64,000 nt of DNA, from contig NZ_OZ241356.1 of NCBI RefSeq assembly GCF_965200405.1, forward strand, positions 1,736,001 through 1,800,000, given 5' to 3'. Every line of letters starts with the position of its first letter. Position 1 is the stretch's first letter. Below the pieces are notes generated by a model. It saw only the letters and a program-made list of their open reading frames with translations. It made no database searches and was not told where the DNA came from. This document shows positions 52,413 to 61,272 of the stretch, piece by piece. This DNA comes from Glacieibacterium sp965200405 (GTDB lineage Bacteria > Pseudomonadota > Alphaproteobacteria > Sphingomonadales > Sphingomonadaceae). The translations under genes were made by a program, and so were the position numbers.

Positions 52413-53660
52413 TCAGCCGGCTGGAACCGAAGGCTCTACATCGGGCACGGGCGGGTTTTCCGGCAAGGGCGGTACCCGGCTCAGGTGCAGCGCGATGACG
52501 AGCGCCACGCCGCCCAGAGTCCCGACGAACAGGGCGACGCCGTGCCAGCCGCCGTGGCTCCAGGCGAAACCGCCGGCGGAGCCGAGGATGCTGGAGCCGA
52601 GATAATAGAAGAACAGGTACAGCGCCGCCGCTTGTCCGCGGTTCTGCCGGGCGCGCCTGCCGACCCAGCTCGACGCGATCGAATGCGCTCCGAAGAAGCC
52701 GCCGGTGAACACCCCGATGCCCAGGATGATCAGCGGCAGCGGCGCGGCGGTGGTCACGGCGATGCCGCCAAGCAGCAGCACGATGGGCATCCAGAACAGC
52801 TTGCGCCGCCCGATCCGTCCGGCCAGCCCGCCGAACCACGCCGAGCTGAACGAGCCGACGATGTACAGCAGGAAGATCGCGCCGACCGCCGTCTGGCTCA
52901 GGTCGTAAGGCGCGGCGGTCAGGCGGAAGCCGGTGTAATTATAGACGGTGACGAACGCCCCCATCAGCAGGAACGCTTCGGCATACAGCCACGGCAGCGC
53001 CGCATCGCCGAACAGGGCCCGCACGCCTCCGGCGAAGGAGCGCAGGTCGTGGCGGCGCGCGGCGAACGCCCGCGACGGCGGCGCCAGTCGCCGGAACGCC
53101 AGCGCGGCGACCAGCCCGGCGACGCCGATCCCGGCCAGCGCCTCGCGCCAGCCCATATAGTCCGCGAGAATGCTGACGCCGAGCCGTCCGGCCATGCCGC
53201 CGAGTGCCGACCCGGCAATATACAGGCCCATCGCCGCCCCGATCGAGGCGGCGTCGACCTCCTCCGCGACATAGGCCATCGCCACCGCCGGCACGCCCGC
53301 CAGCGCCACGCCGGTCAGCAGCCGCATGACCAGCAGCATCCCCCAGCCGGGCAGCACCGCCGAGACGATGGTCAGGCCGGCGGCGACGAACAGCGACGCC
53401 GCCATGATCGGACGCCGTCCGATGCGGTCGGACAGCACCCCGGCGAACAGCAGCGCCACCGCCATCGGCCCGGTCGCCAGCGACACCGCGAGGCTCGCCT
53501 CCGCCGCGCTGACGCCGTATTCCGTAGTGAACAGCGGCAGCAGCGGCTGCACGCCGTACAGCAGCGCAAAGGTCGCGAACCCGGCCATAAGCAGCGCGAT
53601 CGACAGCCGCCGGTAGGCCGGGGTGCCGCGCGCGATTGGCTGTTCGGCTGGGTCGGTCAT
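52413..53660 (-). CDS. MFS transporter, YnfM-like
   Basis: A 415-residue inner-membrane transporter with twelve predicted helices. YGVQPLLPLFTTEYGVS in helix 1, GVLSDRIGRRPIM in the loop 2-3 motif, and FFGAHSIASSWVGRRA in the second half are typical of the YnfM-type group. GMLLVMRLL contains a Met-x3-Met pair. It starts 4 bp after the end of the receptor gene, so it is probably in one operon with the receptor and the DUF2946 gene. It could move the receptor ligand into the cytoplasm or export a related compound. Confidence 0.85.
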   Translation of the reverse strand: MTDPAEQPIARGTPAYRRLSIALLMAGFATFALLYGVQPLLPLFTTEYGVSAAEASLAVSLATGPMAVALLFAGVLSDRIGRRPIMAASLFVAAGLTIVSAVLPGWGMLLVMRLLTGVALAGVPAVAMAYVAEEVDAASIGAAMGLYIAGSALGGMAGRLGVSILADYMGWREALAGIGVAGLVAALAFRRLAPPSRAFAARRHDLRSFAGGVRALFGDAALPWLYAEAFLLMGAFVTVYNYTGFRLTAAPYDLSQTAVGAIFLLYIVGSFSSAWFGGLAGRIGRRKLFWMPIVLLLGGIAVTTAAPLPLIILGIGVFTGGFFGAHSIASSWVGRRARQNRGQAAALYLFFYYLGSSILGSAGGFAWSHGGWHGVALFVGTLGGVALVIALHLSRVPPLPENPPVPDVEPSVPAG

Positions 53661-53664
53661 AGGA

Positions 53665-55932
53665 TCATAGCTTGAAGGTCAGGTCGGCAGCGAAGGAGCG
53701 CTGCGGAAACGGGTGGAACAGGAAGTACCGGTCGTTGCCGACATTGTCGACGCCGATGCCGACTGCCATATGGTCGCTGACCTCGACCCGGGCGCGCAGG
53801 TCGACCACCAGGTATTTGTAGAAGCCCTGCCAGGTGTTGCCGACGACATCGCTGCTATCGATGGTGCCGTACATGCGGCTGGCGTAGCGCGCCGCGACGG
53901 TCAGCGCGACCTGGTCGGTGGGGCGCCAGGTGACGACGGCGGTCGCCCTCCAGCGCGGCACCTGTGGCAGGGCTTTGCCGATCGCGGCGGGCAGCACGGC
54001 GTCGCGGCGGGTCTCGGCGTCGGTGTAGGTCAGGCTGCCGTTCAGGTCGAAGCGGGGCAGCACGTCGCTGCGCTGCACCGCCAGCTCGACGCCCCGCGCC
54101 CGGGTCGCATCGACGTTCTGGACGAAGTTCGCCAGCAGCGTCGTGCCAGGCAGCGGTCCCGCCTGCGAGATCAGCGCGTCGCGGATCGCCTCGTTGAACA
54201 GCGATAGCCTGACAGTGCCGCGCGCGTCGCGGTGTTCCAATGCCACTTCCTCGGAGCGGGCGCGCTCGGGCCGCAGGTTGGGATCGGGGACCGCCGGGAC
54301 CGGGGTGGTGACGACCTGGTACAGTTCCGCCACCGTCGGGAAGCGCCATGCCTGGCCGAACGAGGCGCGCACCGTCCAGTCGGTCGCGGGCCGCCACGAC
54401 AGCGAAGCCTTGGGCGAGAAGCGGTTGGCCGACAGCTGCGGCTGGGCCACCGAGATCGCCGGGACGGTCGAGAAGTTGACCCCGTCATAGGCGCGCCACC
54501 ATTCGTAGCGGCCGCCCACGGTCAGGGTCAGGGCAGGAGCGAGCGTCCAGGCGTCCTGGGCCCAGACCGCCGCGGTGCGGGTCCTGCCCTGCGACGACAG
54601 GTTGAGCGCACCCGCCGGGCCCGAGCGCCAGTCGGTTGTAGTGTAGCGGTTGCTGTTGAGCTCGAAGCGGTCGTAGTGCGCGCCGGCGCTGAGGATGTTG
54701 CCGCCGCCGACGTGCCAGTCGGCCTTGCCGTCCAGCGTCCGCCAGCCGGTGCCGTCGAGGCGGGTGATGGTGCCCGCGCCGCCGCTGTTGGCCGTGGGGA
54801 GGGCGGTGGTGGCGACGCGCTGCACGTCATGCGCGAAGTCGTAGATCGTGCCGATGACCTGCCAGTCGAGGCGGTCACCGGTTCCGGCGGCGGACAGGGC
54901 GTGCGACCAGTGGCGCTCGTCATAGCGGTAGACGCCGCCGGAGAAAGCCGCGGGGGCGACGGTATAGGACTGCCGCGCGATGTTGAGGGTGCCGGCATAG
55001 ACCGGCGCGCCGGTGGCGGTGTCGCTGAGGTAGGTCTCGGCCCGGGCCCCAGTGTCGTTGAGGAACAGGCCGCCGGTATAGATCAGGCGGACACCGGGGG
55101 CGAGGTCGAGGGCGGCCTTGAGCTTGAAGGTGTCCTGCCGCTGATGCTCGATACCGCTGGCGCCGAGGACCTTGATCGCGGCGTTGGTGCGGTTGACGTC
55201 GTCGTAGCCGCCGGTCGTCGGGGTTCCAGCCGTGCTGGCAGCGGCGGGGCGGTTGGCGGTGACGAAGCTGATCGGCTGGCTGTTGCTGGTGACATGGTCG
55301 ACGCTAGCGAACACCGCCAACGGCCCGAAACGGTCTCCTAGCGTTGCGCCGAACTGGTACGACGGTAGCGTGTCCTGTGTGCCGTATTGCCGATAACGCT
55401 GGATATTTACCCCGGTATTAAGGGTTCCCTCCAGCCGGTCGGGCAGCCGGGTGGTGATATTGACCACCGCGCCGATCGAATTGCCCGGATAGCCGGCGAA
55501 GAACGGGCCATAGGCAACGTCGATCCGCGCGATCTCCTGCGGGCTGACCAGGCCCCAGCGCGGGCTGGCGCTGGTGTTGTTGTTGCCGATCAGCGCCGAC
55601 AGCAGCGCCCCATCGGCATAGACCAGGCTACGCGCGCTCGAGCCGAGGCCGGAGGTCCGCGTCGCGAGCGGTGCCTGGGTGTCGCCGATGTGGCGCTTCC
55701 GGACGATCAGGCTGGGCAGGTATTTGAGCGTATCCTCGATATTGACGGCATTCACCGTGGTGGCGATCTGCGCGGCGGTGACGGAGGTGGTGCTGCCGCT
55801 CTGGCTGCGCTGGCGCTCGGCGGTGATTAATATGTCATCGGGCCGGACGTCGTCGGCGGCGATCGCGGGGGTGGCGGCGGCGAACAGCAGCGGCAGGCAG
55901 GCGCGGCTAACCGCGCAGCTACGGAGGGTCAT
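53665..55932 (-). CDS. TonB-dependent receptor next to DUF2946 protein
   Basis: A 755-residue outer-membrane receptor. Signal peptide 1-25; TonB box DDILITAERQ; plug with NIEDTLKYLPSLIVRKRHIG, SLVYADGALLSALIGNNN and AYGPFFAGYPGNSIGAVVNI; barrel ending FAADLTFKL. The plug is unlike the ferric-siderophore type. Its place between a DUF2946 gene and an MFS gene, with 56- and 4-bp gaps, is like loci proposed to handle copper. The metal is an inference. Confidence 0.85.
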   Translation of the reverse strand: MTLRSCAVSRACLPLLFAAATPAIAADDVRPDDILITAERQRSQSGSTTSVTAAQIATTVNAVNIEDTLKYLPSLIVRKRHIGDTQAPLATRTSGLGSSARSLVYADGALLSALIGNNNTSASPRWGLVSPQEIARIDVAYGPFFAGYPGNSIGAVVNITTRLPDRLEGTLNTGVNIQRYRQYGTQDTLPSYQFGATLGDRFGPLAVFASVDHVTSNSQPISFVTANRPAAASTAGTPTTGGYDDVNRTNAAIKVLGASGIEHQRQDTFKLKAALDLAPGVRLIYTGGLFLNDTGARAETYLSDTATGAPVYAGTLNIARQSYTVAPAAFSGGVYRYDERHWSHALSAAGTGDRLDWQVIGTIYDFAHDVQRVATTALPTANSGGAGTITRLDGTGWRTLDGKADWHVGGGNILSAGAHYDRFELNSNRYTTTDWRSGPAGALNLSSQGRTRTAAVWAQDAWTLAPALTLTVGGRYEWWRAYDGVNFSTVPAISVAQPQLSANRFSPKASLSWRPATDWTVRASFGQAWRFPTVAELYQVVTTPVPAVPDPNLRPERARSEEVALEHRDARGTVRLSLFNEAIRDALISQAGPLPGTTLLANFVQNVDATRARGVELAVQRSDVLPRFDLNGSLTYTDAETRRDAVLPAAIGKALPQVPRWRATAVVTWRPTDQVALTVAARYASRMYGTIDSSDVVGNTWQGFYKYLVVDLRARVEVSDHMAVGIGVDNVGNDRYFLFHPFPQRSFAADLTFKL

Positions 55933-55988
55933 CTGGAATTTCCTCGTCTAAAAAACGACTACACCGCTGGACGCGGCGGGTACGAAGT

Positions 55989-56351
55989 TCAGGCGATGGT
56001 CGGTGGTCCAGTCGATGGTGGCGGGGGTGCAGCCAGGCCGTGGCCGATGCCGACCGGGCTCGGCAGGCTCACCTCGGCGATGGCGGCGAAGCTTGCCGGG
56101 AACGGCGCGAGGATCTGCGACGCGACGATGGCGACGGCGGCAACCGCGAACGGACAGCTATTGTCGGGCGTCTTGGCGGGGTGCGCCGGCATCTCGTGAT
56201 CGGCCATCGACATCATCGTCGTCGCGCCCATGCCGTCGCAGATGGTGATGCGGAAACCATGGCCGTCGTTGACCGGCATCCAGCCGGTCGGCAGCCCCAG
56301 GCGCAGCAGCAGCGCGCAAGCGAGCAGCGCGCCCAACATCAGGCGCGCCAT
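55989..56351 (-). CDS. DUF2946-like protein with Met/His/Cys cluster
   Basis: A 120-residue protein. It has an N-terminal hydrophobic segment (about 3-20), then GWMPV, and a soluble stretch with Cys38, Met41, Met46, Met47, Met49, His52, Met54, His57 and Cys66 (ending SCPFAVA), followed by a second hydrophobic segment and a Pro-rich tail. The layout matches DUF2946, often beside TonB-dependent receptors. The Met/His-rich part suggests binding of a soft metal such as Cu(I). The ATG at 56351 is preferred; an in-frame ATG at 56381 is an alternative. Confidence 0.75.
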   Translation of the reverse strand: MARLMLGALLACALLLRLGLPTGWMPVNDGHGFRITICDGMGATTMMSMADHEMPAHPAKTPDNSCPFAVAAVAIVASQILAPFPASFAAIAEVSLPSPVGIGHGLAAPPPPSTGPPTIA

Positions 56352-56671
56352 GGTCGGTCCGGATCGGAAGGCGGCCAGCATCGATGCCGTGTTGCTTGCT
56401 GCACTGCAGGTGGCAAGCGCGAAACGATGCCGCGACACCGACGCGGGTCAACGCGATATTTTAAGTATGCGGTTGGAAAGCGCGAACAGCGCCGTGGCAG
56501 GCGGTACCGTATCAGCCATCCCCCAAGGCGCGATCGATGATGAACGACCGACTGCCTACCTTAGCATAGGGCACAGAGCTGGCCGGACTGGCCGCGGTCA
56601 ACGTCTACAAGAGAGTGCGCCACATCCGGACCAGCATAGCATAAACGGCTGAAACACGTTACGGAACAGTC
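56352..56671. other. 320-bp divergent gap
   Basis: This gap lies between the DUF2946 and DUF3828 genes, which are transcribed away from each other. The stretch around 56455-56470 is AT-rich and may hold a promoter for the metal-type operon. I see no convincing gene, RNA or strong repeat. Confidence 0.4.
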
Positions 56672-57187
56672 ATGATTATCTGGAAAGCTGGCCAAGCTCT
56701 ATCGCATTCGGCGTTGCTATTGCTGCTGCTCGCGACTTGCGCTGCACAGGCTGCTCCCCCTTCGGCAGAGGCACTCCTGCGAGCCTTGTACGGCCAATAT
56801 AGTAGGAACGGCACCGCGACGTTACCGGTGAGTGACCCGTGGCTCCATCCTGCACTGGTCTTCACACGGGCCACCGCTGCGGTGATCATGCTCAACCGGG
56901 ACGTGATCGACGAGCCCGGCATGGTCGACGGTGATCCGATCTGCGCCTGCCAGGACTGGTCCGCACTGGTCGTCGACAAAGTAACGCTGCATCCAGCAAC
57001 CAAGGGCGGCACCGATGCGACGGTGGTGTTCCATGACGGCGAGGAGCGACGCGAAGTCAGCTACCATCTAGCCCAGGTCAACGGCCGCTGGGCGATTGCC
57101 GACATGTCGATATTCGGCGCCGATCCACCGAAGTGGCTGGTCGCCACGATGACCGAAGAGATCGCCGACCTCATCGGGCACAAATAG
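56672..57187 (+). CDS. Exported DUF3828-like protein
   Basis: A 171-residue protein with a signal peptide (about 1-27) followed by SAEALLRALYGQYSRNG, the ICACQDWSALVVDKVTLHP block and YHLAQVNGRWAIADM. This arrangement fits DUF3828-like periplasmic proteins with a cystatin/NTF2-like fold. The CAC pair may form a disulfide. No catalytic role is known. It ends inside a strong bidirectional terminator. Confidence 0.65.
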   Translation: MIIWKAGQALSHSALLLLLLATCAAQAAPPSAEALLRALYGQYSRNGTATLPVSDPWLHPALVFTRATAAVIMLNRDVIDEPGMVDGDPICACQDWSALVVDKVTLHPATKGGTDATVVFHDGEERREVSYHLAQVNGRWAIADMSIFGADPPKWLVATMTEEIADLIGHK

Positions 57188-57218
57188 GCCGGCGCCCCTC
57201 TCGAAGCGCCGGCCTATT
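57183..57218. terminator. Strong bidirectional terminator
   Basis: AATAGGCCGGCGC (57183-57195) pairs perfectly with GCGCCGGCCTATT (57206-57218) around a 10-nt loop, 13 bp of stem. It includes the stop codon of the DUF3828 gene, and AATTTT follows on the + strand. It separates two convergent genes. Confidence 0.8.
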
Positions 57219-57228
57219 GGCTCGAATT

Positions 57229-57834
57229 TTAGGCGGCGTTCTCGGGACGAACCAGTACCGTCTCAGCCAGATGCTCGGCAAGGAACCAGACCTGCGGCTC
57301 GCCGGTGCGGATGACGTTGCTCACCAGCAAATCGTTGGTGCCATCGTCACCGGATTCGTCGGCTTGGTCGGCCCCCTCATGGGCCTCGCGCAGGATGATC
57401 TCGTGTGCTTCCAGCAGGCGAGCCAACTGGGTCGGCACGTCCTCGCGGCCTTTCGGCGGGCGAGGAATCTTCGTCATCTCGGCAACGTCGGGCGCCATTG
57501 CGATGCTGATGCCGCCCAGCGCCATGATCCGCTCGGCGATCTGGTCGACGAGTTCGGCCTGGGCCTCGTAATGCGTGTCGAGCAGCAGGTGGAGTTGATA
57601 GAAAGTGGCGCCAGACATCTGCCAGTGATGCTTCTTGTACATGTCGCGCAAGGTCATTGTATCGGCGAGAACCTGGTTGAGCACCGCGACACTCTGAGCG
57701 CGGGCGTTCTCTTCCAGCGCGATCGGCAAGCGCTTCAACGTGCCGAACGTCTGGATCTCACGGTAGTCGACCTTGAACTGCGGCTGCGCGCTGTCGTCGC
57801 CGTTGCTCGGCTGGATCGCTGATTTCTTGGCCAT
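57229..57834 (-). CDS. dps: Dps/ferritin-like DNA-binding protein
   Basis: A 201-residue ferritin-like protein. The ferroxidase-centre region reads HHWQMSGATFYQLHLLLDTH and continues YEAQAEL; likely ligands are His70, His82, Asp86, Glu90 and Glu94, in the spacing normal for Dps. The N-terminal 30 residues contain Lys residues that may touch DNA. The role is iron storage and protection against peroxide. It is a longer, non-classical Dps subgroup. The next gene upstream is a ferredoxin on the same strand, 59 bp away. Confidence 0.85.
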   Translation of the reverse strand: MAKKSAIQPSNGDDSAQPQFKVDYREIQTFGTLKRLPIALEENARAQSVAVLNQVLADTMTLRDMYKKHHWQMSGATFYQLHLLLDTHYEAQAELVDQIAERIMALGGISIAMAPDVAEMTKIPRPPKGREDVPTQLARLLEAHEIILREAHEGADQADESGDDGTNDLLVSNVIRTGEPQVWFLAEHLAETVLVRPENAA

Positions 57835-57893
57835 TCTGAATACCTCGGTTGTGGATGAATGCTGTTAACGGATTGGACTGGGGAACGCACCCG

Positions 57894-58253
57894 TCATGAC
57901 GTGCTGCTAACGTCCTGGCGTCCCGCCGGTTGCACCTGCGACCCCAGGCCCAGCGATTCCACCACAACCGAGAGCACAGTATCCCGTTGGATGATCTGCA
58001 ATTCGCCAGGCGCTTTTCCGCGCGCAACGACCACCGAGTGCTTGGGGCAGATATCGAGACACTTGGTTTCCACGATGCGAACCGAGGCGCGCTTGCCTTT
58101 GCCGGTGCGCAGGAAGCGACGCAGCGCCTTAGCCAGGCTGGTGTCGCTTGCCTCGCCAAAGCCGCCGTCAAGCTTGCGGCTGCATTTGCCACAAATTGCG
58201 ATCAGTTCGGCGGCGGAGGTGGAGATGGTGCGGATAGGCCGGTGTTTGTTCAT
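57894..58253 (-). CDS. Thioredoxin-like [2Fe-2S] ferredoxin
   Basis: A 119-residue protein. Cys21 and Cys24 (ICGKCSRKL) and Cys65 and Cys69 (KCLDICPKHSVVV) give the C-x2-C...C-x3-C pattern of small thioredoxin-fold ferredoxins. It would carry electrons or sense redox state; no partner oxidoreductase is adjacent. It overlaps the end of the sulfotransferase gene (ATGA), so the two are translated together. Confidence 0.75.
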   Translation of the reverse strand: MNKHRPIRTISTSAAELIAICGKCSRKLDGGFGEASDTSLAKALRRFLRTGKGKRASVRIVETKCLDICPKHSVVVARGKAPGELQIIQRDTVLSVVVESLGLGSQVQPAGRQDVSSTS

Positions 58254-59743
58254 CTTGAGGACAACGCCGGCTCGCCGCCATCGGCACCATAGGCGTCGAC
58301 GAACGCTTTCAACTCGGCACGATAAGGTCCTGCGACACCCAAGCCATCACGGTTGATCGGCCGCCGAACCTGAAGCGAACTCGCAGTGGCGACGCTACGT
58401 TCGGTGAGATGTGGCGCGTATGCGGCAGGCTCGTTGGCCAGACCACAGTGCGACAGCAGCCGGGCGGTCCATGTTGTCGGATCGTCCACCATCTCCGAAT
58501 AGGGGATCACAAGGAGCCGATCGCCGAGGATACATTTCCAGAATTTCATGAGCTCGTCTTCGATGCGGAAATGGTGGGCGATGTCGGTCAGGCTATAGCT
58601 CCAGGCGACGCCGTGGATGAAGAAGGTGCGGAAGCACGACCAGGCACTGTCGAGTGGATCTCGGCGCATCCAGATCAGGGGAGCGTCGGGCAGGGCGGCT
58701 GCGATCAATCCCATGTAGCGGCTGGCGTCGATGGTTTTGTCGACGATGCGGCCGGGTTGGGGGAAGCGTTCGGAGAGGAGGTGGAGGTAGAGGTCGGCAA
58801 GTGCGTCGAGGGTACCGCCGCCGGAGAGGTATTGCTGGATCGCATCGCCGGAGACGCCGCCGGCGGTGACGGCGACGTGCTGGATGATGTTGAGTTCGCC
58901 GCCGTCGAGGACCTGGCTGTGGCTGGCGAGGATGTGTTCGACGAGGGTGGTGCCGGAGCGGGGGAGGCCGGTGACGAATATGGGACGGTTGGTGGGGGTG
59001 GCGCGGTGTTGGCGGGCGGTTTCGAGGAAGGTGGGGGAGAAGCCGGTCATGGCGGCGCGGGCGTTGGCGGCGTTGCCGGCGCGGCTGTAGGGGCGTTCGG
59101 AGCGTAAGAGCTTGGCGCCGCGGGAGAAAGCGGCGAAGGCGGCGGCGTATTCGCGGCGGTCGGCGTGGAGTTTGCCGAGCGCGTAGCAGTAGCGGGCGAG
59201 GTCGCCGGGGGCCTGGCGCTCGGCGGCGGCACCGTCGGCGAGGAGCTGGTTGCCGATCGGATCGGTGGCGAGGTCGCCGGCGGTGGCGAGCGATAGCCAG
59301 GCGGGGCCCCAGCCGGGGCGGTGGCGCAGCGCTGTCTGCAGATGGCGGCGGGCGTCGTCGATGCGGCCGAGCGAGGTCGCGGCATTGCCGAGGACATAGG
59401 CGTGGCCAGCGGGGTCGGGGACGTCGGCGGGCAGGGTGGCGAGCAGGTCGTGCGCCTCGCGCAGGCGGTTGGACTGGGTCAGCAGCACTACCTTGGAGTA
59501 CATCGCCTGGGGCTGGTGGCCGGAGGCGGCGACGAAGGCGTCGATGGCGCGGTGGGCGAGGGTCAGTTCGCCGCTGACCTGCATGAGCTGCGAGATCGCC
59601 TTCCACTGCGCCCCGAGCGGCGCGCCGCCGTCGAGCAGCGACGTTACGACGCGGTTGGTCGCGGCCCGGTCGCGGCGCGCGAGAGCGTCCTTCAGCTGCG
59701 CCAGCGCATTCGGCAGTGCAGCAGGCAGATAGCCGTTTCTCAT
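58250..59743 (-). CDS. TPR-sulfotransferase
   Basis: A 497-residue protein. Residues 1-245 are helical repeats of TPR type, with AYVLGNAATSLGRIDDARRH and YCYALGKLHADRREYAAAFA. From 255 the sulfotransferase domain begins with the PAPS 5'-phosphosulfate loop FVTGLPRSGTTLVEHILASH; LIWMRRDPLDSAWSCFRTFF supplies the 3'-phosphate-binding Arg/Ser. Family members sulfate glycans, proteins or lipids. There is no signal peptide. GGGAGAG precedes the ATG at 59743. It shares ATGA with the ferredoxin gene. Confidence 0.88.
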   Translation of the reverse strand: MRNGYLPAALPNALAQLKDALARRDRAATNRVVTSLLDGGAPLGAQWKAISQLMQVSGELTLAHRAIDAFVAASGHQPQAMYSKVVLLTQSNRLREAHDLLATLPADVPDPAGHAYVLGNAATSLGRIDDARRHLQTALRHRPGWGPAWLSLATAGDLATDPIGNQLLADGAAAERQAPGDLARYCYALGKLHADRREYAAAFAAFSRGAKLLRSERPYSRAGNAANARAAMTGFSPTFLETARQHRATPTNRPIFVTGLPRSGTTLVEHILASHSQVLDGGELNIIQHVAVTAGGVSGDAIQQYLSGGGTLDALADLYLHLLSERFPQPGRIVDKTIDASRYMGLIAAALPDAPLIWMRRDPLDSAWSCFRTFFIHGVAWSYSLTDIAHHFRIEDELMKFWKCILGDRLLVIPYSEMVDDPTTWTARLLSHCGLANEPAAYAPHLTERSVATASSLQVRRPINRDGLGVAGPYRAELKAFVDAYGADGGEPALSSR

Positions 59744-59930
59744 TGCTCTCCCAACCCGTTCCAAGCCGTGACGGTTAACTAATGGCCAAAATGTCAATGT
59801 ACCATATCGGACGATAACTTAATGATTTCGTCCACGAAACAACGATTTTACCAACGTTGACATGGTTAATTTTAGTCAACACTATCTAACAGATCGAGCC
59901 ATTCAGGGTCGGCGTAAACAAGGGGTTGTC

Positions 59931-61145
59931 ATGAATTTCAAAAAGGCTTTGTGCTGCGGCGCGGCATTGACGGCAATGGTGTCGGGGGCTGCCGACGCTG
60001 CGACGATTAACCTGATCGATCTTGGTGGCGTCAAGGGCTCCAAGGCCCAGCAGGGCTTCGAGATCGCCGCTGCTTATTGGGGCGCGATGCTGACCAATAA
60101 CGCGACGATCAACCTCGGCGTCGGTTTTGCGCCGCTGGCCCCGAACATCATTGGCTCGACCCGCAGCAGCCGCGCCGATTATTCGACCGCCAATTGGGAG
60201 GCGCAGGTCAAGGCGACCAAGAGCAATTCGACGCTCGACAAGAATATCGTCCTGCCGACCCTGAACGGCAAGGGCGGCGCCAAGTTCATCACCAATGGCG
60301 TCGATGCCGAAGGCAATGACGACACCAGCAAGCTGGTCTTCGACAACGGCACTTCGGTGAGCAGCAAGAAGCTGTACCTGAACACGTCGCTGATCAAGGC
60401 GATCGGTGGCGGTGCCGGGCTCGACCCGACGGCGCTCGACGGCAGCGTGACCTTCAGCAGCAACTTCTCGTTCGACTTCAATCCGTCGAACAACGTCACC
60501 GCCGGCACCTTCGACTTCATCGGCGTCGCCATCCACGAGATCGGCCATGCGCTCGGTTTCGTCTCGGGCGTCGACTTCCTCGACGCCTATGGCGCGCCCA
60601 AGGGTCCCGGCGCCGGCTCGCTCGGCTACAGCCTCAACGACACGTCGATCTACAGCGCGCTCGACATGTTCCGCTACAGCAGCGATCCCAAAAACATCGC
60701 GCCGGGCAAGGGCGCGTCCCTCGACCTCGCGGTCGGCGGCACGAAGTATTTCTCGATCAACGGCGGCAAGACCTCGTTGTTCAACAACAACTTCGCGACC
60801 GGTTCGTATAACGGCGACGGCGACCAGGCATCGCACTGGAAGGACGCATCCGGCGACAATGCCTGCGGACCGCAGCTCGGTATCATGGATCCGAGCTTCT
60901 GCTTCGGCCAGCGCGGCGAGGTCACGTCCCTCGACCTCGCGGCGTTCGACGCGATGGGCTGGAACACCAGGGTCGATGCGCTGGCCAATGGCGGCGACTA
61001 TCTGATGAACACCGGCGACATCTACAAGGACTTCGTCGGCGGCGCGGTTCCCGAGCCGGCCAGCTGGGCTTTGATGATCGTCGGCTTCGGCCTCGTCGGT
61101 GGCGCCATGCGTCGCCGCGCCACGACGGTGACGTTCACCGCCTGA
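59931..61145 (+). CDS. PEP-CTERM-anchored zinc metalloprotease
   Basis: A 404-residue exported protein. Signal peptide 1-24; a zinc site HEIGHALGF (202-210) with catalytic Glu203; a C-terminal sorting tail VPEPASWALMIVGFGLVGGA followed by MRRR. The middle contains Ser/Asn-rich beta segments. The family is the NF038122-type metalloprotease group often found with PEP-CTERM/exosortase systems. The ATG at 59931 begins a Lys-containing signal peptide; the upstream extension is AT-rich non-coding. An intrinsic terminator follows. Confidence 0.88.
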   Translation: MNFKKALCCGAALTAMVSGAADAATINLIDLGGVKGSKAQQGFEIAAAYWGAMLTNNATINLGVGFAPLAPNIIGSTRSSRADYSTANWEAQVKATKSNSTLDKNIVLPTLNGKGGAKFITNGVDAEGNDDTSKLVFDNGTSVSSKKLYLNTSLIKAIGGGAGLDPTALDGSVTFSSNFSFDFNPSNNVTAGTFDFIGVAIHEIGHALGFVSGVDFLDAYGAPKGPGAGSLGYSLNDTSIYSALDMFRYSSDPKNIAPGKGASLDLAVGGTKYFSINGGKTSLFNNNFATGSYNGDGDQASHWKDASGDNACGPQLGIMDPSFCFGQRGEVTSLDLAAFDAMGWNTRVDALANGGDYLMNTGDIYKDFVGGAVPEPASWALMIVGFGLVGGAMRRRATTVTFTA

Positions 61146-61168
61146 TCGCTCCGACCAGACGACGACAG

Positions 61169-61200
61169 GTGCCGCCGGTCCCCCGACCGGCGGCACTTTT
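61169..61200 (+). terminator. Intrinsic terminator after the metalloprotease
   Basis: GTGCCGCCGGTC (61169-61180), loop CCCC, GACCGGCGGCAC (61185-61196), then TTTT. A perfect 12-bp stem with a T-run, 23 bp after the stop codon. This is the clearest intrinsic terminator in the window. Confidence 0.9.
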
Positions 61201-61272
61201 CGTTATGGGCGCCGAATTCTTGACGCGGCACCGGGACCTGCGCCAGTCTGGCCGCCAGGATGAGGGACATCG

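Noticed and set aside
52485..53675. 396-codon plus-strand frame opposite the MFS gene
   Set aside because: Gln/Arg/Asp-rich translation typical of antisense membrane-protein genes.
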